Assembly: GCA_001774245.1 (NCBI GenBank)
Contig: MEZF01000065.1
Location: forward strand, 1 to 7,043
Reading direction: 5' to 3'
From: Candidatus Bathyarchaeota archaeon RBG_13_52_12
Lineage (GTDB): Archaea > Thermoproteota > Bathyarchaeia > TCS64
Length of the DNA stretch: 7,043 bases
The notes under the pieces are model-generated. The model was not told where the DNA came from. It did no database searches and was given only the letters and a program-made list of their open reading frames with translations. Position 1 is the first letter of the stretch, and every line of letters starts with the position of its first letter. Positions 1 through 5,600 of the stretch are shown here, piece by piece. The position numbers and the translations under genes are program-made.

Positions 1-130
1 AGAGGTAGAACCCCCATATTGGTGGGGTAAATTATAGGAAAATTTGTTTTCTAGCCGCGCGCGCGTGCTCATTCGATTTAGTTATGTTAACAGAATCGGA
101 TTATATTCTTCTCAGGGTTTATGAATAAGT
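1..130. other. Spacer downstream of the peptidase gene, no gene seen
   Basis: This AT-rich stretch follows the end of the leftward peptidase gene. I see no convincing reading frame. It contains a small inverted repeat, CCCCA and TGGGG separated by six bases, at about 12-27, and a GC-rich alternating patch (GCCGCGCGCGCGTGC) at 54-68 that stands out from its surroundings. Neither is followed by a clear T-run on the minus strand, so I do not call a terminator. Confidence 0.5.
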
Positions 131-916
131 TTAAGGTATAATCTCTTCGATTAAGAAGGAATACCAAATTGCGTTTAAGTTTAAACCGGGATATTCACCT
201 GATTGAATCCCAATCAACAAGGGAGGGAAATACTCACCCACTATAGTGGATGTAGCAGTCCTACGAATACTTGCTTCGGGTATCAATACTGGACTACCAC
301 TTGTTCCTGGATGAAGAATAGAATCTAATAAAAATAATTTTTTTCCTCTAAAAAAAGACCTCCAAGTACTGGCTACTGTACCACTTCTTGCAATAGGTAG
401 GAAGTGCGTTTCATCCTGGAAATAATATGGGAAACCTATGACAAGACAAGGGTCTCCAAGGGCAATAACGGTTCCAATAGTTGGAAAATCATCATAAGTG
501 AAATGGTTAATCACATCGGTAGGCTGTAAATAATTCGTAATCTTAATAGCTACTACATCAATTTTCTCTTTAATTTCTGTAATAATTATATTATCGTTAT
601 GTTCTAACCAAAGTTGTGTACCCTCATTATACAATGGAATTTCTACTTTTCTAATACTCGTTAAAGTAGTTGTACTGTTATGTATTGTGATTTTTAAAAT
701 ATCTGGGTAATATTCTTTTTCTTCATTAATTACTACATGACGATTAGTAATTAAGTATGTGTCTTCACCTTTTTTTACGAAAAATCCTGTGGCTGTTGAG
801 TTTTTAGTAGGATGGAAGGCACTTCCTCTTGAATATGATTCTATTGAAGTGACTTTTAGATTAATTTCTTCAATAGCAACTGATTGGGGAGTTGAACTGA
901 GCCTAGGTAGTGCCAT
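131..916 (-). CDS. Trypsin-like serine peptidase, cytosolic, triad intact
   Basis: The 261-residue product has the layout of a chymotrypsin/trypsin-fold serine peptidase. The catalytic histidine is H60 in TNRHVV, the aspartate is D120 in IDVVAIKI, and the serine is S206 in GTSGSPV, which corresponds to GNSGGP of classical members. A beta-strand ending GFFV precedes the histidine, and LLIGIQSG after the serine fits the substrate-pocket strands. There is no signal peptide, membrane segment or PDZ domain, so it should act in the cytoplasm and is not a full HtrA/Deg protease. The ATG at 916 has no good Shine-Dalgarno; a TATA-like stretch about 43 bases upstream suggests a short or nearly absent leader. 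The gene is AT-rich, unlike the helicase further right. The substrate cannot be read from sequence. Stand-alone peptidases of this type are known to me from mobile and defence contexts, but that role is inferred. Confidence 0.88.
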   Translation of the reverse strand: MALPRLSSTPQSVAIEEINLKVTSIESYSRGSAFHPTKNSTATGFFVKKGEDTYLITNRHVVINEEKEYYPDILKITIHNSTTTLTSIRKVEIPLYNEGTQLWLEHNDNIIITEIKEKIDVVAIKITNYLQPTDVINHFTYDDFPTIGTVIALGDPCLVIGFPYYFQDETHFLPIARSGTVASTWRSFFRGKKLFLLDSILHPGTSGSPVLIPEASIRRTATSTIVGEYFPPLLIGIQSGEYPGLNLNAIWYSFLIEEIIP

Positions 917-953
917 GCCACGATTGAGGTTAAACTTTAATTTAATGTTGTCG

Positions 954-964
954 ATAAAATTTTA
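954..964 (-). promoter_or_regulatory. Candidate TATA box for the peptidase gene
   Basis: Read on the minus strand this is TAAAATTTTAT, centred about 43 bases before the peptidase ATG. At the usual archaeal distance of about 25 bases, transcription would start near 934 and give a leader under 20 bases, which fits the lack of a Shine-Dalgarno. The match is weak and the region is AT-rich, so chance is a real alternative. Confidence 0.3.
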
Positions 965-1027
965 CTTCATAGCATTGCATGGATTTTTGGAGTGGCTCAC
1001 GCGACTACATCGTGAAATGTGTCCCAA

Positions 1028-1037
1028 TCGCGCGCGA
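1028..1037. promoter_or_regulatory. Palindrome TCGCG/CGCGA, possible operator upstream of the peptidase
   Basis: A perfect 10-bp palindrome, TCGCGCGCGA, sits about 112 bases before the peptidase start in AT-rich DNA. The same half-sites, separated by two bases, recur directly upstream of the helicase TATA box at 2539-2550. A dimeric regulator could bind both. No experiment or alignment supports this; the recurrence and position are what I see. Confidence 0.3.
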
Positions 1038-1211
1038 GAGAGGTATCTAAGCTATTCTTCGGGCGCACGCGCGAGTTTGGTAGCCTCCCCGAACTTTACC
1101 TAATCTTATCCTCAACTCCACCTTAACGGTTGGTAGTATTTTCACGATCAGTGTATCAGTAACCATTCCGGTTGAAATATCAGCTATTTTCTGTAAAGGA
1201 CATATGATTAC

Positions 1212-1235
1212 CGGTATCATCGGTAAATATCGGTA
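1212..1235. repeat. Three phased CGGTA direct repeats
   Basis: CGGTA occurs at 1212-1216, 1221-1225 and 1231-1235, with starts 9 and 10 bases apart, close to one helical turn. The last two copies are longer matches (ATCGGTAAA). Such phasing would put all copies on one face of the helix, as in some operators of RHH or other small dimeric regulators. The array lies about 180 bases before the RHH gene and could be its own operator, which is inference. Confidence 0.4.
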
Positions 1236-1317
1236 AAATGAGCTTAAATTCCAAAATAAAGAATACATCATCAAGTAGTTTTTAAGGTTGCGCGCGCTTA
1301 ACGATGGGAAGCCAAAG

Positions 1318-1325
1318 CTTATATG
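1318..1325 (+). promoter_or_regulatory. Candidate TATA box for the RHH gene
   Basis: CTTATATG, preceded by the A-rich CCAAAG that could serve as the TFB recognition element, resembles an archaeal TATA box. Transcription from about 1347 would give a leader of about 70 bases before the ATG at 1416. An alternative A/T stretch at 1393-1400 is too close to the start to suit this ATG. Confidence 0.3.
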
Positions 1326-1415
1326 TGAGCATGAGATACGGTGCATGAAAGATTAAGAAAAAGTTAAAGTTTTGGGCGCACTACTTTGGGGTCTAAAATA
1401 TTGCCAAAGGGTAAG

Positions 1416-1928
1416 ATGGCTCGCACATTCAGCATGAGAAAAGATCTAGTTGAGGCATTAGAGAATGAGGCGCGGAGCAGAGGTATTTCAACCAGTGCAT
1501 TGATGAATCAAACAATTGATCACTGCGTTAATCTAGTATGGCCATCCAATAAAACTGGCGCCCTAGTTATCGCACGCGACATAATTCAGAGTGTCTTAAA
1601 CCTCCTGCCAGCGGATGAGGTTAAGAAAATAGGTGCATTGGCGGCTCAGGGGCATAAGAGCACTGCAATGATTCTGATGGGGACCCAGCAGAATTTTGAT
1701 GCCGTCCTAAATATGCTGGATATTCACTACGGCAAGAATTCCCGATGGTTCAAGCTTAGCCACGATGTCAACGGCAGGGACCACAGGATCCTCCTAAACC
1801 ATGAGATGGGTATAAAATGGAGCATTTTCCTTGAGGGGTATATGAGGAGCTTTTTCATAGAGATGCTCGACATCCCGGTGAAGTCTAGCTATATGGAGAA
1901 TACGGTTTTGCTTGAGTACAGGGCATGA
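1416..1928 (+). CDS. Ribbon-helix-helix protein with uncharacterised C-terminal domain
   Basis: The 170-residue product begins with an Arc/MetJ/CopG-type RHH fold: a short strand (about residues 2-7, ARTFSM), helix A (about 9-22), a turn GISTS, and helix B (about 27-40). RHH proteins dimerise and insert the paired strand into the DNA major groove. Residues about 45-170 form a further mixed domain ending in a conserved-looking segment HEMGIKWSIFLEGY (129-142). I associate this combination, from memory, with small regulators of TACK-group archaea, but the role of the C-terminal domain is unknown to me; ligand sensing or oligomerisation are possibilities. I chose the ATG at 1416 because AAAGGG lies four bases upstream and the strand then starts right at the N-terminus, as is usual for RHH. 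A TTG at 1386 would add ten residues. Expected role is transcriptional control, perhaps of its own gene or its neighbours. Confidence 0.72.
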   Translation: MARTFSMRKDLVEALENEARSRGISTSALMNQTIDHCVNLVWPSNKTGALVIARDIIQSVLNLLPADEVKKIGALAAQGHKSTAMILMGTQQNFDAVLNMLDIHYGKNSRWFKLSHDVNGRDHRILLNHEMGIKWSIFLEGYMRSFFIEMLDIPVKSSYMENTVLLEYRA

Positions 1929-1956
1929 GCTTCTTGTGCACGCCGAATCTCCGAAG

Positions 1957-2043
1957 TTACTTATAGGACAAGGGTTGTGAGGTAAAGATCTTCTCACCTT
2001 GAAATTCTTTAGGTGAAGCCACAAGGGTCTCTAGTTTTTTCAT
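1957..2043 (-). CDS. Possible 28-residue peptide directly behind the ferredoxin
   Basis: This short frame starts with ATG six bases after the ferredoxin stop codon, in the same direction, and reads MKKLETLVASPKEFQGEKIF before a short tail ending YK. Residue composition is protein-like, with charged and hydrophobic residues mixed, and the spacing suits translation in an operon. It could be a real micropeptide, the remaining N-terminus of a longer truncated gene, or chance. I recognise no family. Confidence 0.22.
   Translation of the reverse strand: MKKLETLVASPKEFQGEKIFTSQPLSYK
2035..2040 (+). terminator. Possible T-run terminator after the RHH gene
   Basis: Six consecutive T on the plus strand lie about 107 bases after the RHH stop. 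Archaeal termination relies mainly on T-rich stretches. An inverted repeat, TCACCT at 1994-1999 and AGGTGA at 2011-2016, lies just before it. Both features overlap the short minus-strand frame at 1957-2043, so they may be incidental. Confidence 0.28.
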
Positions 2044-2049
2044 TCCAAG

Positions 2050-2280
2050 CTAATTTGACTCTATTATCTTTATGGCTGAAGCGGGGCAGGATTTCATGAC
2101 GGTTTTTACTTCGTCTGGTAGGTTTTCTTCAAAGCTTCCCATAGAGATCTCGTATCCCTTGCCATCTGCTACGGCTGATTTGTTCTCATAGTCCGCCTCG
2201 AAATGTGTTGGGACGGTATTGTAACATGCTCCACATGCGATGCAGTTTTTTCTGTTGACTTCAATATTATATTTCGTCAG
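2050..2280 (-). CDS. Single-cluster 4Fe-4S ferredoxin with apparent CTG start
   Basis: The frame encodes 76 residues of ferredoxin type and would carry electrons in the cytoplasm. Counting the CTG as residue 1, cysteines C13, C16 and C19 lie in CIACGAC and the fourth ligand C65 in SCPASAIKI, which together bind one [4Fe-4S] cluster. The position of the extra cysteine that serves a second cluster in two-cluster relatives is V23, so this is a single-cluster form. N-terminal TKYNIEV is the typical first strand. The start is odd: the frame closes upstream at TGA (2284-2286) and has no ATG, GTG or TTG before the cysteine motif. CTG at 2280 sits where family members have ATG, three bases after a GGTGA ribosome-binding sequence, with a TATA-like element further up. 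Either CTG is used as the start or a point change from ATG has weakened or silenced the gene. The redox partner is not in the window. Confidence 0.75.
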   Translation of the reverse strand: MTKYNIEVNRKNCIACGACYNTVPTHFEADYENKSAVADGKGYEISMGSFEENLPDEVKTVMKSCPASAIKIIESN

Positions 2281-2283
2281 GTG

Positions 2284-2288
2284 TCACC
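2284..2288 (-). promoter_or_regulatory. Ribosome-binding site GGTGA before the ferredoxin CTG
   Basis: Read on the minus strand, GGTGA complements the 3' end of archaeal 16S rRNA and lies three bases before the CTG at 2280. It supports translation starting at CTG rather than at an internal ATG, which would lose the three-cysteine motif. The TGA within it is also the in-frame stop that bounds the frame upstream. Confidence 0.45.
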
Positions 2289-2321
2289 AGTTCTACTTTC
2301 GAGTATAATTTAGGAGTCGTT

Positions 2322-2331
2322 CCTTTTAAAG
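2322..2331 (-). promoter_or_regulatory. Candidate TATA box for the ferredoxin
   Basis: On the minus strand this reads CTTTAAAAGG, centred about 47 bases before the CTG. A start of transcription about 25 bases on, near 2301, would leave a leader of about 20 bases that just includes the GGTGA. A second AT-rich candidate, TAAATTATAC, lies closer at 2303-2312. Confidence 0.35.
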
Positions 2332-2433
2332 CAAATGAAAATTAACAGATATTAGGTAAAAGATGCATCCCTGCTAATTCCCACACCTTCGCGCACGTAT
2401 CAATGAAAAATCTCCTTAATTTATTCCCAAGGA

Positions 2434-2454
2434 AAACCTATATTAAATAGGTTT
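2434..2454. repeat. Perfect 8-bp-arm inverted repeat (AAACCTAT / ATAGGTTT)
   Basis: AAACCTAT at 2434-2441 and its exact complement ATAGGTTT at 2447-2454 are separated by five bases. The 21-bp symmetric layout suits a dimeric regulator's operator. It could also fold as a hairpin in RNA, but no gene ends here on the plus strand, so termination is less likely. It lies about 190 bases before the helicase start. Confidence 0.45.
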
Positions 2455-2538
2455 AGTATGACCTCAGTTTTTATTTCATAAGATTCTTTGTCATAAATGT
2501 ATTTATTAATTATTTTTGTCTTCTTTGAGCATACTTAA

Positions 2539-2550
2539 TCGCGGGCGCGA
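2539..2550. promoter_or_regulatory. Palindrome TCGCG-GG-CGCGA, possible helicase operator
   Basis: TCGCGGGCGCGA ends four bases before the main TATA-like element of the helicase gene, where a bound protein would overlap the TFB/TBP site and repress, or recruit as an activator. The half-sites match the palindrome at 1028-1037 before the peptidase. The RHH protein encoded between them is one candidate binder, which is speculative. Confidence 0.35.
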
Positions 2551-2554
2551 AGAC

Positions 2555-2573
2555 TATATAAATAGTATAAAAA
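2555..2573 (+). promoter_or_regulatory. Archaeal TATA box for the helicase gene
   Basis: TATATAAATA (2555-2564), running into GTATAAAAA, is the best TATA match in the window. With initiation about 25 bases downstream, near 2585-2590, the leader would be about 55-60 bases. A second, weaker copy (TAAATAGAATATAAAG, 2584-2599) follows 24 bases later and could give a shorter leader. Confidence 0.5.
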
Positions 2574-2634
2574 TTGCTCTCTCTAAATAGAATATAAAGT
2601 CTTATTCGATGAGAGTAACTACTCCGTTCAAGAA

Positions 2635-2640
2635 GGGGTG
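2635..2640 (+). promoter_or_regulatory. Ribosome-binding site GGGGTG of the helicase gene
   Basis: GGGGTG ends five bases before the ATG at 2646, and its GGTG pairs with CACC at the archaeal 16S 3' end. An in-frame TAA at 2616-2618 rules out any upstream ATG, so this fixes the start. Confidence 0.55.
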
Positions 2641-2645
2641 GCCGT

Positions 2646-5600
2646 ATGGAATCTCCCGAATCCCTCAAGGTAAACAGGCGCGTCGAGGACTGGAAGCTTC
2701 GATTAATCGACCTGACGAAGAGGAATAGGGCCATCTACTTCCAACCAACCAAGACCTCACACCTCACCATCGTCTCCCCTGACGTGGAGACCGTGTACAG
2801 CCGACTCGTCGCGAGGGGAAAAAATTGGGAGATCCGCCAGCCCCCCCTGACGAAGCCCGGAGAGACGCCACCTAAGATAAGGGCGGCGAAGAGCACCGAG
2901 ATCACACCAGGATGGTCGGACCCAAGCCAACTCGACAGAACCCTGAAAAACCTGAGCCGACGCTCCCAATCCGAGTACACGGAGCGCGGCATAAGGGTTC
3001 TCTACGTAACCTATGGACAGCTTAGGTGGACCGAGAAGGACAACGGGCAAGAAGTCGTCTCACCACTGCTCCTGACCCCCGTTGAGCTCGCCAGAGACTC
3101 GACGCGGGAGCCATACCAAATCAAAGTACCACCCGTAGAAGATGTGGTGCTCGTTAACCCAGCCCTCATGCTGAAGCTGAAGTACGAGCACGGCCTCGAC
3201 CTTCCCACTCTCCCGGAGGAAGAGGAGCAGACGCCGTCGAGTTACCTGGCAACGGTTCAAAATAGCGTAAACGAGTTCGGGTGGACAGTTGAGCCCACCG
3301 TCTACCTCGGGCTCTTCAGCTTCGCGAAACTCGCAATTTACCAAGACTTGACGGATAACCTAGGCCGCATCACAGAGCACCCAATTGTGAGATCCTTAGC
3401 CGGGGTACCCGTCGAGGGACTCATCCAGAGGGGTCTGCCAGGTGTCGGGGACCTGGACAACATCGTGGATCCAGGCAAAACGTACCAGATCTTGGACGCC
3501 GACAGCAGCCAGCAGCTCTGTATACAGTACGCACTACGGGGACAATCATACGTAATGCATGGCCCGCCCGGCACTGGTAAGAGCCAGACGATAGCCAACA
3601 TAATATCCGAATACATCGCCTCCGGCAGAAGCGTCCTGTTCGTTAGCGAGAAGATGGCGGCCCTCGAGGTCGTATACAACCGTCTCAGGGAAAAAGACCT
3701 CGACGAGTACTGCCTTGAGCTTCACAGCTACAAGGCGAATAAGCGCGAGGTCATCAACGAGCTCAGCAGAGCCCTAACGGAGCACTTGAAACCCGGCAGA
3801 GGAATGAGCGGAGAGGAGATAGACCGTCTCAAGCACAGGAGAACTCAGCTAAACACCTACGTGGAGTCCCTCCACAAGACGAGGCAGCCATCAAACACGA
3901 GCGCCTACAAGCTTCTGAACGAGATCGCCAAGCTCGAATCGATCCCAGATATCCCATCGGGGTACCCGAGCTTCAGAGCACTCGACCAGAAGACCATTTT
4001 CAGCCTCGAGGAGCAGATGAGGCGCCTCCAGAACTCCTGGGTCGTCGTAGAGGAAGGCGCATCATTCCCCTGGAGGGGTTGTAACGCCACGGCGTACACT
4101 ATGGACGTCCGCAGCGAGTGGACCAATCTGCTCACCACACTAGTAGACTCAACCAAACAGCTGCGATCCGAGGCCCACGATTACTGCGAAAAGCTCAGGA
4201 TCACAGCACCCAAGAGCCTCGAGGACTACGATGCGACCCAGAAGCTGGCGAACATGATCGAAGCCACCCCCTACCCCCCCACGAGGTGGCTCCAGGACGC
4301 GGACCTCACCAAGATCCAGGTGGATGCCGAATCACATCGCCAAGAGTGGGGAGATTACTGGGCCATAAGAGCTGAGCTTGAAAGCAGATACGACAATAGG
4401 TTCAGGGCACTTCCAAGAGGAACAGCCGACAGAGTCGAAGGGGCATGGAAGAGCGCCGCCGAACTTCTCCAGGGCAATCTTAAGGGCGACGGGGGCCTCC
4501 TAAGACACTTCGACGACCTCGGAAAGTTCCTAGACCAGACAATCAGTGACGCCGATGGATGGGGGGAGCGGTCCGAGAAAATCTCGGAGATCCTCGGACT
4601 TCCAAGCGATCTCCAGACAGTCAACACTGCTAGGCGAATCCACCGTATCACACAGCTCTGCGAAGCAACCAACAGACCCGAAAGAAGTTGGCTCGACAAA
4701 ACCAGCCTCGAACAGGCGGAGAAATACCTTGAGAAGGCCAGGATCGAACACAGGAGAAGAGACGAGCTCAAGGCAGAGTTAGCAGCCTACAGAGACGAGG
4801 TAACTGCCCTAGACCTGCCAGCCCTAATAACCTACCTTGAAGGCCCTGGGTCTTCCCCCATCAGGTATCTTAGGCCGAGTTACTATAGGATCAGGTCCGA
4901 AATATCGAGGGTGACAAAGAACGGCGAGATCCCGTCAACCATTCTACAGGACCTCAGGCTGGCATCCGAGCTGAAGGAGCTGGCAAAGACAATCGCCTCC
5001 GAGCAGGAGGAGGCGAGGAACAAGCTCGGGTCCTACTATAGGGAAGGGAGCCCAGACTTCGAGGCAGCGGGAGAAGCCACGAAGACCGCGAGGGAGACCC
5101 TGCGCCTGATAGGGGCCTCAAGAGCCCCGAAGCTGCTACGGGACAACCTCTGCGTTGCGACGAAGCCAAGGGAGGATCTCCTCACACTAGGGCGTAGTCT
5201 CGGCGATTCGCTGCAGAGCTGGAGGACAGCCTCAAGACCGCTGCGTATCATACTGCCAGAGAAGCTCCCAGGCGGCGAAACGAGGATCACAAACATTCCC
5301 CTGATGGAGCTGAAGGAGTGGGCCGCAGAGCTTAATGGGAGATTAGAAAACCTCCGTGGGGCAGTTCAACCGTCCCTCGTCACAGCAACCTCGGATCCCC
5401 CCAAGACTCTCACACGGCTCCTCTCAGACATCAAGAAGTCGGAGAAACTGCAGGGCTTCGAGGAAGAGGAGGCCGAGCTTGCACCCCAGCGAAGGGAGAC
5501 GTATGGGGGACTCTACCAAGGGATCTCCACAGACTGGCAGAAGGTGATCGAGGCAATAGACTGGACACGTGGCCTCCTCAAGGCCCTGCCACCGAAGCCG

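Larger units (their letters stand above)
917..1415. other. Long divergent spacer between peptidase and RHH genes, with repeat motifs
   Basis: This spacer must hold the control regions of the leftward peptidase and the rightward RHH gene. It contains GC-rich alternating patches at 1028-1037 (palindrome TCGCGCGCGA), 1061-1075 and 1290-1297, and three phased CGGTA copies at 1212-1235. A 99-codon minus-strand frame (1047-1346) crosses it, but its product has no recognisable domain and reads through the GC patches, so I do not annotate it as a gene. Confidence 0.55.
2281..2645. other. Divergent spacer between ferredoxin and helicase
   Basis: This AT-rich spacer carries the promoters of both flanking genes, the 21-bp palindrome at 2434-2454, a small GC patch at 2389-2397 and the palindrome at 2539-2550. 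A minus-strand open frame without a start codon (2421-2534, 37 codons) has protein-like composition and might be a gene remnant, but no family is recognisable. Confidence 0.5.

Noticed and set aside
12..27. CCCCA/TGGGG hairpin as a terminator of the peptidase gene
   Set aside because: It lies more than 100 bases past the stop and is not followed by a T-run in the direction of transcription.
759..1103. 114-codon plus-strand frame
   Set aside because: Its first half is antisense to the N-terminus of the peptidase, which has a full catalytic triad. The remainder is spacer sequence. It is a shadow.
1047..1346. 99-codon minus-strand frame in the peptidase-RHH spacer
   Set aside because: It has an ATG, and its middle reads somewhat like protein, but the product has no recognisable domain, the end is encoded by the GC-rich patches, and there is no ribosome-binding sequence. 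The opposite strand is equally open in part of it.
1794..2024. 76-codon minus-strand frame at the end of the RHH gene
   Set aside because: It lies mostly antisense to the RHH coding sequence and has no protein-family character.
2577..2615. CTCTC/GAGAG pairing in the helicase leader as a riboswitch or attenuator
   Set aside because: The arms are only five bases, low in complexity and separated by a long loop. No known leader motif is visible.
2510..2734. 74-codon minus-strand frame over the helicase start
   Set aside because: It covers the helicase promoter, ribosome-binding site and first codons in antisense and has no recognisable features.
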